A DNA stretch of 64,000 nucleotides from Leguminivora glycinivorella (GCF_023078275.1 NC_062990.1:8695549-8759548); one strand, 5' to 3'; shown: positions 39,101-41,786, numbered from the stretch's first letter. A program made the numbers and translations. The notes: a model not told the origin generated them from the sequence alone.

Positions 39101-41786
39101 GAATCCGCGGGTGAGTTACTACTGACAATACACAGCGTACAGTATGTGGCTCAATAAAGCGCTTCATAGTGTCTTACAGCGCTTCATAGCGTCATACAGA
39201 GACATACATAGCGTCATTTGCCTATAGTGCTACTGAAACCTGAAGTTTCCCTTTTAGGAAATATAAGCGTGAGTTTGTACGTGTATTGGACCATTGTTTT
39301 TGTTGTTCGCAGGTCACCAGATCGAGCTGTGCCCCCACGTGACAGTGACGGCCAGCGCGTGCCGCGGCTACCTACATAAACTCGGTGCAAAGTTCCATAC
39401 GTGGTCAAAAAGGTAAATTTCATTATAAATAAGCTTTTCCCAAACATATCGACGCGGAATTGGCTCTAGCGGACCAAAGATCGCTCGTTACTATGAAAAC
39501 CTTATTGCTATCATGATAGTTGCTTTTTGAGCATTTCTTTTTTTTTGCCAATAATTTTTTTTTTATTGTTTTAGGGAATTTTAGGTCAATTTGTACTCAG
39601 AATCACGAGTACTTTCAATCTCACTGGGAGACAAAAAGTGTCCCAGAATCTCCATACATTTTTTTACTTACTTACCCATACATGTACGGAAAATGGTAAC
39701 AAAATAAGAAAAAATCGTATGGGACAATTTTTTTAACTACTAGCATTGAAAAGGCTAGTAATTCTGAGTAGAAATAGCATTTTTTTTTTCAAAAATATCA
39801 CACTTCATAAAAGTGGCAAAAAAAAGAAATGCTCTTTTAACTATACTGAGACTTTAGCGCGTGCCGTTTAAACGGGAGGTAGCCGCCGTGAGTAATAGAA
39901 ACAAAGGGATTTGTTTAACAGATTACGGCAAAAGCCAAAAAAACATCTCAGAAAATTCATACTATACTAACGAGGGATTTTTGGTCGGCCAAAGCTTATT
40001 CCGCGTCTATATGTTTGGGGATAACCTTGGTCATAATGTCATAAACATCACTTGAGATTACCAATTTACATAAAATATTTCTAAACTAGCTTTTGCCCGA
40101 GGCTTCGCTCGTGTTAGAGAGAGACAAAAAGTAGCCTATGTGACTTTCCATCCCTTCAACTATATTCGCTTAAAAAATCACGTCAACTCGTCGCTCCGTT
40201 TTGCCGTGAAAGACGGACAAACAACCAGACACACACACTTTCCCATTTATAATATTAGTATGGATAATGTCATTTTCTGAAGTATTTATTTCAAACACGT
40301 AATTTTCATAGGCTTTAAAGAATAGTAGACTGACACAAGGGAGCCAAATAATATATTTACGGCGATGACGTATAATCCTGCAAGAAGGAAAGCTTCGCTA
40401 TGCTCAAGATTCAATAATAGAATCCAAAGTGTTGTGAGTGCTCGATTCTAGCTCTCCGTATAGCCACAGTATAGTAAAAAGTACTATCGTACAGTATGGC
40501 CACTCCCGCTCCCCGACCCCCTCTCGGTTAACTCACAGTTACCGCCTGTCAAAAACGCGAACAGTCGACCTGTATTTCACTCATACAAGCATAGTACGCG
40601 TTCACCTACACGAGCTTAGACTGTGTGCTAGGAACGCGCCTCTTTCATATATTTGATCGCCAGTGTCCGAGGTGTGGTATAGCTCTTCTGTAGTGGCGCG
40701 ACAGAGCCAGACTGCGTTTTGGTCGCCAAGTTTTAGTTATTTAGTTATAGCGTTCGAAAGTTATCCACATTAAACATTTGAACTTGCCTTGTTTATAATA
40801 GTTATTTGTTATACAAGGGGGCAAAGTTGTATTTTAACGCCGAGTGTGGAATTGAAAAACGAGCAAGTGAAAGGATTCTATACTTGAACCACGAGCGAAG
40901 CGAATGGTTCGAGAATAGAATCCTGAACTTGCGAGTTTTTTAACACACGAGAAGTAAAATACATTTGCACCCGAGTGTAACACAAAACTTTTCCCCTCAC
41001 TATAGTGAGGAAACTACAATGCAAAAAATGCGTTTATCACTGCTTCCAGTAGTTCCACAAGTGGTAAATCATCTTTATTACTAGATTCACCTACTTTTAT
41101 TAATTTAAAAACAGTTAATTTGACTTTATTCAAGGTCAAATTACTTTACCCACTAGTGGATAAAATGCGTTTTTACCCGCTGGTATTAAAGGACAAAACA
41201 CGTGTTTCCGAGCTAGTGAGGAGAAAAATGTGTTTCTGTGTTCCAGGTGGTTTGTCTTCGATCGGGAATCGAAGACTTTTGTATACTACTGGGATAAAAG
41301 CGAGAGAAAACCGCGGGGCGGCGCTTACTTCCAGGTATGTTCACCATACTTTTGTCGACCGGTCTGGCCTAGCGTGTAGTGACTCTGCCTGCTACGCCGC
41401 GGTCCCGGGTTCGAATCCCGGTAAGGGCATTTATTTGAGTGATGAACACAAATATTTGTTCCTGAGTCATGGATGTTGTCTATGTATATAAGTATTGTAC
41501 AATATATCGTTGTCTGAGTACCCACAAACCTTCTTGAGCTTACCGTGGGACTCAAGTCTAATAAAAATATGCCTATTTTCTTAACCTAATCATATATTTG
41601 CAGGTAATAGAAGAAGTATACCTAGACCACGGCAACACGTCAAAATCCCCTAACCCGCAGACTACCTTCATCGTGAAGACGCGTCAACGGCGCTACTACC
41701 TCATGGCGCCCTCTGGCGAAGCGGCCAGGATCTGGATAGACGTCGTTTTCACGGGCGCGCAGGGATATACCGACTATCTTGACTGA
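59..41786 (+). CDS. PHLDB: PHLDB/LL5-type PH-domain scaffold gene (3' nine exons; 5' end outside window)
   Basis: Coding exons: 59-184, 661-1826, 3127-3325, 27941-27971, 37710-37812, 38830-38961, 39313-39412, 41247-41334, 41604-41786 (TGA). Every junction has AG/GT borders and the phases (2,1,2,0,1,1,2,0) join without a break, giving about 709 residues. The first part is coiled coil (heptad-like Glu/Lys/Leu stretches), then a long Ser/Lys/Asp-rich disordered region, then a C-terminal PH domain starting near CRGYLHKLGAKFHTWSKR and including RWFVFDRESKTFVYYWD and IWIDVVFTGAQGYTDYLD at the very end. That PH domain and its position are characteristic of the PHLDB1/2 (LL5alpha/beta) family. Known members bind phosphoinositides and anchor microtubule-capture complexes at the basal cell cortex; applying that role here is inference. 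The upstream exons, probably including an FHA domain, are not in the window. Identification is confident; isoform structure is inferred. Confidence 0.9.
185..660. other. Intron a-b, with an interspersed repeat at 304-528
   Basis: The intron contains a repeat in reverse orientation, from an AT-rich start near 304 through cacacacagacagacacgtc to cgtcgtttttgcgtcggggg. The same repeat occurs forward at 7549-7800. It ends in TCTG/CAGA-rich sequence. No coding signal is seen in this intron. Confidence 0.7.
661..1826 (+). CDS. PHLDB: PHLDB-like exon b (coiled coil plus disordered linker)
   Basis: The acceptor is ttttgttacag (650-660) and the donor GTATGT is at 1827. The reading frame continues from exon a and stays open for 1166 nt. 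The first ~75 residues are coiled coil (for example ALDETKILQAEYVRLLNEVE). The rest is Ser/Lys/Asp/Glu-rich with little predicted order, including runs such as KEDDIKEEDEEQKTEDKNN. The exon ends inside a Glu/Met-rich helix (MEIERKRMEMLEEQG-like). Antisense and out-of-frame open stretches across it are shadows. No introns interrupt it, which makes it the largest exon here. Confidence 0.88.
2299..2908 (+). repeat. 600-bp interspersed repeat, family R600, copy 1
   Basis: It starts agggttccgtagtcaactag, includes a (CCGT)n microsatellite (2345-2420), then a conserved body with gggtaccccccctac, and ends gacacgctcttggccggttt followed by T. Other copies lie at 23278-23877 (+) and 55371-55898 (-). No protein is encoded. 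The closed ends and variable microsatellite suggest a non-autonomous element of unknown class. Confidence 0.8.
2935..3100 (+). repeat. Dispersed repeat upstream of exon c, matched at 63.05-63.2 kb
   Basis: The sequence tggccacttccaggctgcga and cgccatctagttttaagcc recurs in reverse complement at 63048-63200. It is a short non-coding repeat that ends just upstream of the exon c acceptor. Confidence 0.7.
3127..3325 (+). CDS. PHLDB: PHLDB-like exon c
   Basis: The acceptor follows cctaacag and the donor is GTAAGA at 3326. Phase 1 in, phase 2 out. It encodes a basic/acidic helix (ENEREKISELKRRVQDETKK) followed by DHTTAMDDSYNITNVFDER. A decayed duplicate of its 3' two thirds lies 182 bp downstream. 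An interspersed repeat (2935-3100, also present in reverse near 63.1 kb) ends about 25 bp upstream of the acceptor. Confidence 0.85.
3371..3509 (+). pseudogene. Decayed tandem copy of PHLDB exon c
   Basis: This stretch repeats 3189-3327 at an offset of 182 bp with roughly 90% identity. In the original frame cagTCCAAG has become cagTCATAG, which creates a stop, and the donor gagagGTAAG has become gagaaGTATT. It therefore cannot serve as a second coding exon. It is one of three separate partial exon duplications in this gene. Confidence 0.85.
3729..3984 (+). repeat. tRNA-derived SINE, family A, copy 1
   Basis: The head cgaccggtctggctcagtcg carries an A box (tggctcagtcggtag) and a B box (gggttcgaatcccgg), so it derives from a tRNA-like pol III promoter. 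The body contains cctgagtcatggatg. It ends in a TTTA-rich tail. Copies lie at 41355-41573 and, as a reversed head, at 30470-30537. Confidence 0.8.
4404..4497. repeat. Palindromic MITE (TACAG...CTGTA class)
   Basis: gtcgactacaaagagatgta near 4409 pairs with its reverse complement ending in gtagtcgactgta at 4495. Only a short loop separates them. A second copy lies at 44645-44758. TA-flanked CAGT termini are typical of Tc1/mariner-derived MITEs. Confidence 0.7.
4663..4705. repeat. AATAC-rich microsatellite
   Basis: Irregular tandem AATAC/AAATAC units run for about 40 bp. Confidence 0.8.
4976..5153 (+). mobile_element. RTE-like LINE 3' tail, copy 1
   Basis: Starts ctaatattataaacggga and ends cgaagccgcgggcaaaagct followed by agta. 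Other copies are at 34726-34906 (+), 40087-40263 (-) and 45586-45738 (+). This 3' end is very common in lepidopteran genomes and I attribute it to an RTE-type LINE or a SINE using its tail. No coding part is present. Confidence 0.7.
5623..7098. mobile_element. hAT-like non-autonomous transposon with AACCGGTT subterminal repeats
   Basis: The left end tagggtctgcaaaaaccggt and the right end ggttaaccggttaacccta are inverted and packed with AACCGGTT motifs at both ends (5633-5720 and 7005-7095). The flanking octamers attttaac and gttttaca agree at most positions but are not an intact duplication. A pogo-like element is nested inside. The short ORF at 5799-5999 is not recognised and may be a remnant of the element's own protein. 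Confidence 0.55.
6020..6699. mobile_element. pogo/Tigger-like MITE nested in the hAT-like element
   Basis: Left end acggtagactccggttacaa and right end actaaccggaatctactgta are inverted repeats with TA flanks. TIRs of the CAGTAGACTCCGGTTA kind are those of pogo/Tigger transposons. No transposase is present, only relics of the terminal motif (gtcgtactaaccgg, gtcgtaatatactaaccgg). Confidence 0.65.
7254..7508 (+). repeat. SINE family B, copy 1 (5'-truncated)
   Basis: Contains cgcttttcggtgaaggaaaa, ggcagtcgctttcgtaaaac and ggctcccatgagccgtggca, and ends aaggaggatgat. The full version with tRNA-like head is at 36374-36702; other copies are at 8650-8890, 22999-23204 and 57043-57168. Confidence 0.8.
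7549..7800 (+). repeat. Interspersed repeat with (TCTG)n, forward copy
   Basis: Begins ccccgacgcaaaaacgaagg and ends cgcggtcgggggttttttaa. It includes a TCTG microsatellite. It is the opposite orientation of 304-528. Confidence 0.75.
7980..8124. repeat. MITE with TACAGTCAAGT terminal inverted repeats
   Basis: tacagtcaagtgcaaaa at the left faces tttttatacttgactgta at the right. TA flanks fit Tc1/mariner insertion. Interior unrelated to the other palindromes. Confidence 0.65.
8650..8890 (+). repeat. SINE family B, copy 2
   Basis: The tRNA-like head (gtagcctggcggtaagatcg) is present, with an altered B box (gggttgtgaccc). The body matches the other family B copies, and the end is truncated after gggccccaggctta. 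Confidence 0.8.
9099..9216. repeat. Palindromic MITE, TACAG...CTGTA class
   Basis: tacagccaccggcataaaaa with aagtgatgatttctgtacct pairs with the reverse-complement arm ending tatgctggtgactgta. The arms are about 46 bp and nearly perfect around a ~28-bp loop. Confidence 0.75.
9619..9764. repeat. MITE with atcgtcactacttttaaaaa TIRs, copy 1
   Basis: Inverted ends of about 22 bp (atcgtcactacttttaaaaa and its complement) enclose 100 bp. The same element is at 52333-52484 in the other orientation. It sits inside a longer repeat with gagcgatagagata-type sequence. Confidence 0.7.
9898..10622. mobile_element. Non-autonomous DNA transposon with CCGATATCGG-rich TIRs
   Basis: ggccgttttcacattatccg (left) and cggataatgtggaaacggcc (right) are inverted, followed inward by gatccgatatcggatgt. 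Compact or partial relatives are at 25735-25805, 48120-48243 and 57751-57894. It has no transposase and immediately precedes the intronless ORF at 10761. Confidence 0.65.
10761..13350 (+). pseudogene. Intronless decayed ORF, Lys-rich protein with a histone-fold-like C-terminus
   Basis: ATG at 10761 (MPEPYIPSLVHQAHSYSPTP) opens 483 codons to TAA at 12210-12212. The same frame then continues without stops for 349 codons to 13262. After 13220 a different frame looks coding (GDWVDGESYDENSIYDILK, ending TAG at 13350), so one stop and one frameshift would have to be crossed. The N-terminal half has an in-frame 43-codon duplication (VTPILEDLSYEEICQSRIDN) and DTTDTEIED repeats, then Lys/Arg-rich and low-complexity sequence. 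The next part is coiled coil. Around 12670-13060, YMRYVSMIDGVTSSGYEL, FITLCAVEYIQLINYKL and RHITERSVHAAIQSG resemble H2B/H2A alpha1, alpha2 and alpha3. I do not recognise the protein. An unusual chromatin protein or transposon passenger gene is possible. Confidence 0.5.
13595..13600 (+). terminator. Candidate poly(A) signal AATAAA downstream of the decayed ORF
   Basis: AATAAA lies 245 bp past the last plausible stop, in an AT-rich 3' region. No genomic poly(A) tract follows, so a recent retrocopy is not supported. Confidence 0.4.
13640..14232. other. Spacer between the decayed ORF and the BEL element
   Basis: It has short direct repeats (cccttccacactatg twice; ggtttagctgacataca twice; cagaaacagaaac several times) and a GC-rich patch at 13980-14180. 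ORFs of about 60 to 100 codons cross the patch on both strands, but none looks like a recognisable protein. Confidence 0.5.
14233..14648 (-). repeat. BEL/Pao 3' LTR
   Basis: On the + strand it runs tgttgaaggacctgcggata to gaaaagggcgcgaaca. It is identical to 22304-22719 except for C versus T near position 14561. Confidence 0.93.
14649..14660 (-). other. Polypurine tract of the BEL element
   Basis: On the minus strand gccggggagaaa directly precedes the 3' LTR, the expected place for second-strand priming. Confidence 0.75.
14780..18886 (-). CDS. pol: BEL/Pao pol: protease, reverse transcriptase, RNase H, integrase
   Basis: An open frame of about 1368 residues. It begins with a zinc knuckle (CRVCHQRHHTLLH) and continues with a Pao-type aspartic protease (LLDTASQSNFI), reverse transcriptase with the YMDD motif (CTYMDDVCFS), RNase H (FTDSKVALCWIQ), an integrase zinc-binding segment (HKRKHLHAG-like His pair with CNTC) and a DDE core (GCDYAGPL, YSDNGTNFVGAN, HFGGAWESMVK). 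No stop interrupts it. The frame opens at 18901 and has no nearby ATG, so expression requires a -1 shift from gag or a fused ancestral frame. The stated start (18886, GTG) is nominal. Confidence 0.92.
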   Translation of the reverse strand: MQSEVKCRVCHQRHHTLLHFDKNKDEKATTSDESNASTSNAAIKTSSPPEGTSCNTSIVTQALAASNNKMSNQDSASSCDTVLLSTAKVIVRDSKGETQVIKCLLDTASQSNFITEECCRRLGLTFDRKPSSVFGIGKTKKIVKGNANVKVFSRFDDNINFDVSSLVVDRITDDLPSVPVDMSALTHVHGLPLADDTLDTPVAIDVLVGATIFPHLLLPHIVKSEVDYMPPAIQTVLGYILMGSVPALQPPRKYTSACCTSVDSMDHLLKKFWELEEVSAPPAQSQDDFECEEYFRATTTRDASGRYTVALPFRDDVFKLGESHSAAKRRFLCLERKLESSSVLRAAYDDIIREYVSKGYISDVTNSLNANTSSALAYIIPHHAVVREDKTTTKVRMVLDSSSKTTTGLSLNDVLHSGPNLQGDLFSILLNFRLFKIALSADCRQMFLQIGVRESDRQFQRILYRFRPADPISTYEFNRVCFGMKSSPYHALRVVRQLIADDGNKFPMAAAIASSCTYMDDVCFSIMSDDSQQQDESVAIAAAKELIDLFKCGQFDLVKWTCNSETVLREIPASHRASVDLEIDPGVSQKVLGLCWNKSGDYFHFKVTEPDPTCTKRTILSAVARLWDNVGLVAPVVLYAKLLIQELWLIKCDWDETPPTHIVNLWERFCSELPKLNEIHIPRHLGVVQGCTINLLGFGDASERAYGGVVYLQVINGNEVTVRLVCSKSKVSPLKTVSVARLELCAAVLLAKLMRKVQDNFEPRYNINEIYAFTDSKVALCWIQSSPHRWQTFVANRVVKIIEAVPASCFHHVAGLENPADCLSRGLTPAKLVDHPLWFTGPAWASKHPSEWPLRELDRESIGEVPELKPLAHATTTDVSESPLYSLAQRISSWSRLLRIVVYVYRILNPKPLPTALTRSDLEFAEGKILSSLQNEHFCDDIEKIKSKKYCSPALQKLKPFLDKDGLIRVGGRLTNTDLQYSQKHPIVLPRRDHVVNMIVDYVHRKHLHAGPESMMTILRLQYWILSARRVIRDRIAKCNTCFRANPQSSFPLMADLPGCRVNQVDKPFTHTGCDYAGPLQYTPTPGRGVKSRKAWLCIFTCLTTRCLHIEIATELSTANFMAALKRFLARRGPVQCMYSDNGTNFVGANSYMRDLYKFLDAHRPLIEMELAENRIDWKFIPPASAHFGGAWESMVKIVKNHLFKVIGTQILTYEELLTTLAQIEALVNSRPLTALSSDPAEPSALTPAHFLHTAPLLSLPTPLVESGNLRERHALLDRIVQSFWQRWRAEYLHQLQSRAKWTTPSVPIAIGTVVVIKVDNAPPFSWPLGVVDAVHPSKDGSTRVVTVRTSKGSFVRPVVRLCPLPNQ
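18871..20064 (-). CDS. gag: BEL/Pao gag
   Basis: A 397-residue frame beginning at ATG 20064. The middle region has the DUF1759-like capsid signature (FDGDIRNWPLFYASFKSRV, LSPKAQAVFAGI, LLDRFQDKRTLASTYMDQ). The C-terminus ends in one CCHC knuckle (CINCLSIKHRTREC) directly before TGA at 18871-18873. A second knuckle sits just after the frame break, at the start of pol. Gag and pol overlap by 31 nt in -1 relation. I see no canonical X XXY YYZ slippery heptamer in the overlap. Confidence 0.88.
   Translation of the reverse strand: MHAQRRKAESVDSWCYEDELSMLEAKRNVFFELVQGIYKKSLVADTDAVSRESFLDAADTIDELRTEFKEVVNEYNRTLLRTKTAAVPNYQPLIAFEDLYCRIRRVVKRLQPAAPPASSPPLSVERARPSLPTMELVAFDGDIRNWPLFYASFKSRVHDNLSLTDEEKLFYLIGKLSPKAQAVFAGITPSADNYQLILDSLLDRFQDKRTLASTYMDQMLNLKINGPASSSNFQTFIDKFVTAANALKSLKLDDLSDFMLMHIALKKLDQETLRAFEMLHRNTKLPTFRDLSDFMKSQFRIYQNSQPCTAVSAAVNPSREKGVKSIQPRSAAPKLQSYVACASTTKCICDNIVHEHLFKCPSFNDLTSSDRFKRAKELKACINCLSIKHRTRECNPR
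20065..22284 (-). other. Long (2.2 kb) BEL 5' leader with clustered TATGTGA motifs
   Basis: No frame above ~70 codons. The sequence is very AT-rich, with eight exact TATGTGA/TCACATA heptamers (20072, 20190, 20243, 20294, 20445, 20937, 21665, 21720) and near matches at 20308, 21734, 21771 and 21951. An imperfect 92-bp tandem duplication (acctaaaatgcgggtgcgg at 22073, acctaaactgcgggagcg at 22165) lies near the 5' LTR. Confidence 0.75.
22285..22299 (-). other. Primer-binding site of the BEL element
   Basis: On the minus strand TGGTCTTCGAACCTG begins 4 nt inside the 5' LTR. It ends the complement of a tRNA CCA terminus and T-arm (ggttcgaagacca), as expected for tRNA-primed reverse transcription. 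The tRNA identity is not assigned. Confidence 0.75.
22304..22719 (-). repeat. BEL/Pao 5' LTR
   Basis: A 416-bp partner of 14233-14648 with one difference. Being at the high-coordinate end of a minus-strand element, it carries the promoter. Confidence 0.93.
22999..23204 (+). repeat. SINE family B, copy 3 (truncated)
   Basis: Starts at cttttcggtgaaggaaaaca and ends in aaggaagatgatgatg. Confidence 0.8.
23278..23877 (+). repeat. R600 repeat, copy 2
   Basis: Same body as 2299-2908 with a shorter (CCGT)n. Near its 3' end the sequence gtgtcgggccacgctcagtg (23818-23837) is followed by its reverse complement, making a perfect ~32-bp palindrome that the other copies lack. Confidence 0.8.
23978..24603 (+). 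repeat. Five-copy 120/123-bp tandem repeat, open in one frame
   Basis: Units start at 23978, 24098, 24221, 24344 and 24467, with a partial sixth at 24587. Lengths are 120, 123, 123, 123 and 120, all multiples of three. One frame stays open from 23978 to 24493 and reads 40/41-residue units such as KTWLMRTHDYLPASSSDPGY. No start context or splice partner is evident. I call it a minisatellite; coding is possible but unsupported. Confidence 0.85.
25555..25690. repeat. Degraded palindromic MITE
   Basis: gtcataatgac and gtcattatgac are inverted, with ggaaccctag and cctagggtt further out and TACAG-like ends. It is a divergent relative of 38412-38550. Confidence 0.5.
25938..26010 (+). repeat. tRNA-like SINE head
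   Basis: gacggggtggcctaggggtt (A-box-like) and gccggttcgaatccggcc (T arm/B box) are present, but the acceptor arms do not pair, so this is not a working tRNA gene. A short unrelated tail follows. Confidence 0.6.
26242..26473. mobile_element. Harbinger-type palindromic MITE with TAA target duplication
   Basis: Perfect 13-bp ends GGCACTGGTCCCA/TGGGACCAGTGCC are flanked by TAA on both sides (26239-26241 and 26474-26476). Nearly the whole 232 bp is self-complementary. The empty target is visible at 48898-48930, where the same host repeat reads ccaagagTAAgcccattta without the insertion. A TWA duplication is typical of PIF/Harbinger elements. Diverged relatives lie near 28200-28340 and 28800-28945. 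Confidence 0.82.
26820..26960 (-). repeat. SINE/LINE tail fragment, reversed
   Basis: aataaatattataggacatt followed by cttacacaaagtggctgag recurs at 29057-29165. It is related to the reverse complement of the 3' part of SINE family A (41500-41570). Confidence 0.55.
27627..27670 (+). promoter_or_regulatory. Candidate alternative promoter/initiator and 5' UTR of a short PHLDB isoform
   Basis: TCAGT at 27627-27631 matches the arthropod initiator. A TATATAAAA stretch lies at 27591, somewhat far upstream at about -38, and another TATATA lies at 27613. A 42-nt leader follows and reaches an ATG in good insect context (aaaaATG). The case rests mainly on the in-phase first exon that follows. Confidence 0.45.
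27671..27711 (+). CDS. Candidate alternative first coding exon of PHLDB
   Basis: ATG at 27671 opens MSKTKHKSTKFIC and the exon ends after two bases of a codon at a strong donor, gGTAAGT (27712). That is phase 2, exactly what the microexon at 27941 requires. Splicing gives a short Lys-rich N-terminus joined to CSGFMSSSIEE and then to the exons leading into the PH domain. There is no acceptor requirement because it would be a first exon. No transcript evidence is available here. Confidence 0.5.
27941..27971 (+). CDS. PHLDB: PHLDB-like microexon d (31 nt)
   Basis: A long T-rich tract ending in tttgttgcag precedes it and GTAAGT follows at 27972. Phase 2 in, phase 0 out. It encodes SSGFMSSSIEE when joined to exon c. 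It stands 24.6 kb from exon c and 9.7 kb from exon e. Its existence is inferred from splice signals and from restoring the frame between flanking exons whose phases otherwise disagree. Confidence 0.7.
29057..29165 (-). repeat. SINE tail fragment, reversed
   Basis: Ends gtgttgtgggtactcagaca, the complement of the tail of SINE family A near 41510. Confidence 0.55.
30470..30537 (-). repeat. SINE family A head, reversed
   Basis: The complement of ccggtctggtgaatagtgac and cctgcctgctaagccg lies here, matching the head at 3729. Confidence 0.65.
30736..31587. mobile_element. hAT-type MITE, 852 bp, with 8-bp target duplication CATAGAAC
   Basis: Ends CATAGCTGGGCA/TGCCCAGCTATG are perfect inverted repeats. 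CATAGAAC flanks both sides (30728-30735, 31588-31595). Subterminal regions are filled with CGTTAATCGTTAAT-type repeats. No ORF of transposase type is present. Confidence 0.85.
31598..32473 (-). mobile_element. 5'-truncated R1-like LINE with 17-bp target duplication
   Basis: The minus strand reads coding, then a 3' UTR, then a poly(A) tail (T run at 31597-31611). The target site agctatgcatagaacct occurs at 31581-31597 and 32474-32490. The duplication contains the end of the hAT MITE and its own duplicated site, so the LINE came after the MITE. Confidence 0.88.
31904..32473 (-). pseudogene. C-terminal fragment of an R1-clade reverse transcriptase ORF
   Basis: The reading frame ends at 31904 and encodes LTGHGCFGWYLCERVGREP and then the CCHC-like ECHHCDRGAVDTAKHTREEC with PAW. 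This is the C-terminal zinc motif of R1/Jockey-type LINE ORF2 proteins. The catalytic RT region is missing because the insertion is truncated. Confidence 0.8.
33047..33138. repeat. Palindromic MITE, TACAG...CTGTA class
   Basis: tacagttgagttcataaata faces tatttatgaactcgactgta around aaaatatgttcac-type inner arms. TA target. Confidence 0.75.
33340..33440 (+). promoter_or_regulatory. Weak candidate promoter/5' UTR in a PHLDB intron
   Basis: gtCAGTGCGTGCTCGGCTGA followed by an A-rich leader (gtgattttaaaataagtgtg) resembles insect 5' UTRs. I find no matching first-exon donor, so this is only a hint. Confidence 0.2.
33440..34720. other. Intronic AT-rich DNA without recognisable features
   Basis: Open stretches up to ~100 codons occur (for example 33610-33915), but they are Tyr/Asn/Ile/Leu-rich, as expected of random AT-rich sequence. 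Nothing else is seen. Confidence 0.6.
34726..34906 (+). mobile_element. RTE-like LINE 3' tail, copy 2
   Basis: Same body as 4976-5153, ending gggcaaaagctagta. Confidence 0.7.
35880..36250. repeat. MITE with tacaagtcgcggcacgtaac ends, copy 1 (interrupted)
   Basis: Left gttacaagtcgcggcacgta and right gccgccacttgtatgtacc are inverted ends. Relatives are 50505-50795 and 57993-58566. Unrelated sequence with ttggcagtgactcccac interrupts the middle. Confidence 0.6.
36374..36702 (+). repeat. SINE family B, full copy
   Basis: The tRNA-like head has an A box (ctagcggtaagagcgtg) and an intact B box (gggttcgaaccccgg), then the conserved body and an aaggaggatgattgatt tail. It is the best-preserved member here. 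Confidence 0.85.
37710..37812 (+). CDS. PHLDB: PHLDB-like exon e
   Basis: The acceptor is cttttacag (37701-37709) and the donor GTAAGT is at 37813. Phase 0 in, phase 1 out. It encodes LQVRNSRAESTEDEKRSDD followed by SRPLSLASDFSRDNI, a polar Ser/Asp-rich linker. It connects the microexon with the exon preceding the PH domain. Confidence 0.82.
37849..37969 (-). pseudogene. Fragment of a LINE ORF2 C-terminus
   Basis: The minus strand reads RWVDDIRIIAGHNWIRLAQD and then REAYAQQWAIKG followed by TGA. This is the usual C-terminus of RTE-type LINE proteins. It is 5'-truncated and sits just after exon e. The complement ends in gatgatgatgat. Confidence 0.7.
38412..38550. repeat. Palindromic MITE, TACAG...CTGTA class
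   Basis: tacagtctcccaattagaat and cctaggccact pair with agtggcctagg and attcagattggttgactgta. Confidence 0.75.
38830..38961 (+). CDS. PHLDB: PHLDB-like exon f (linker before the PH domain)
   Basis: The acceptor is tgattccag (38821-38829) and the donor is GTGAGT at 38962. Phase 1 in and out. It encodes an Arg-rich stretch and then RYLPVDREDFDLRRHVESA, which sits immediately N-terminal to the PH domain in this family. A nearly identical downstream copy (39021-39110) keeps the same donor and frame. Confidence 0.85.
39021..39110 (+). CDS. Duplicated exon f copy, possibly a usable 90-nt cassette
   Basis: A tandem duplication with an offset of 149 bp covers 38871 to about 39018 and its copy 39020 to about 39167. 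The copied frame is open (APYSASQRPLSRYLPVDR onward) and differs by only a few bases. The donor GTGAGTTACTACTG is identical to the original. Using the AG of catAG (39019-39020), the copy is phase 1 in and phase 1 out and exactly 90 nt, so it could be included or swapped without shifting frame. The acceptor lacks a good pyrimidine tract, so real use is uncertain. Confidence 0.45.
39313..39412 (+). CDS. PHLDB: PHLDB-like exon g (start of PH domain)
   Basis: The acceptor is gttgttcgcag and the donor GTAAAT is at 39413. Phase 1 in, phase 2 out. It encodes GHQIELCPHVTVTASACRGY and then LHKLGAKFHTWSKR. The last part is beta-strands 1 and 2 of the PH domain, with the basic Lys/Arg positions (K-x-G...W-x-K-R) that usually contact phosphoinositides. 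Confidence 0.9.
39529..39834. mobile_element. MITE with GAGCATTTCTTTTTTTT inverted ends, copy 1
   Basis: gagcatttctttttttttgc faces gcaaaaaaaagaaatgctc. Internal text such as agggaattttaggtcaat is shared with 56507-56833. It lies in a PHLDB intron. Confidence 0.7.
39836..39970 (+). repeat. Dispersed repeat, copy 1 (pair at 48655-48790)
   Basis: actgagactttagcgcgtgc to aaaacatctcagaaaattc recurs at 48655-48790. Confidence 0.65.
40087..40263 (-). mobile_element. RTE-like LINE 3' tail, copy 3
   Basis: Reverse orientation: begins ctagcttttgcccgaggctt and ends ttataatattagtatgga. Confidence 0.7.
40465..40676 (+). mobile_element. 7-bp-TSD element, copy 1
   Basis: 212 bp, from cacagtatagtaaaaagtac to gtgtccgaggtgtg. 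It is flanked by GTATAGC at 40458-40464 and 40677-40683. Confidence 0.85.
40795..41230 (+). mobile_element. Dispersed repeat abutting the PH-domain exon
   Basis: Runs ataatagttatttgttatac to tccgagctagtgaggag. Matches 46825-47255 in the same orientation, and part of it recurs in reverse at 46636-46824. It ends 16 bp before the acceptor-exon junction of PHLDB exon h. Confidence 0.8.
41247..41334 (+). CDS. PHLDB: PHLDB-like exon h (PH domain core)
   Basis: The acceptor is ctgtgttccag and the donor GTATGT is at 41335. Phase 2 in, phase 0 out. It encodes RWFVFDRESKTFVYYWDKSE and then RKPRGGAYFQ, the strands 3-4 region of the PH domain. A dispersed repeat ends less than 20 bp upstream of the acceptor. 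Confidence 0.9.
41355..41573 (+). repeat. SINE family A, copy 2
   Basis: cgaccggtctggcctagcgt with B box gggttcgaatcccgg, body cctgagtcatggatgttg. It occupies most of the 269-bp intron before the terminal exon. Confidence 0.8.
41604..41786 (+). CDS. PHLDB: PHLDB-like terminal exon i (end of PH domain, stop)
   Basis: The acceptor is catatatttgcag and the exon runs to TGA at 41784-41786. It encodes VIEEVYLDHGNTSKSPNPQT, then TTFIVKTRQRRYYLMAPSGE and the C-terminal helix with the invariant Trp (AARIWIDVVFTGAQGYTDYLD). Ending within a few residues of the PH helix is typical of the family. A decayed copy of the 3' half follows at 41886. Confidence 0.92.
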   Translation, partial: VIEEVYLDHGNTSKSPNPQTTFIVKTRQRRYYLMAPSGEAARIWIDVVFTGAQGYTDYLD

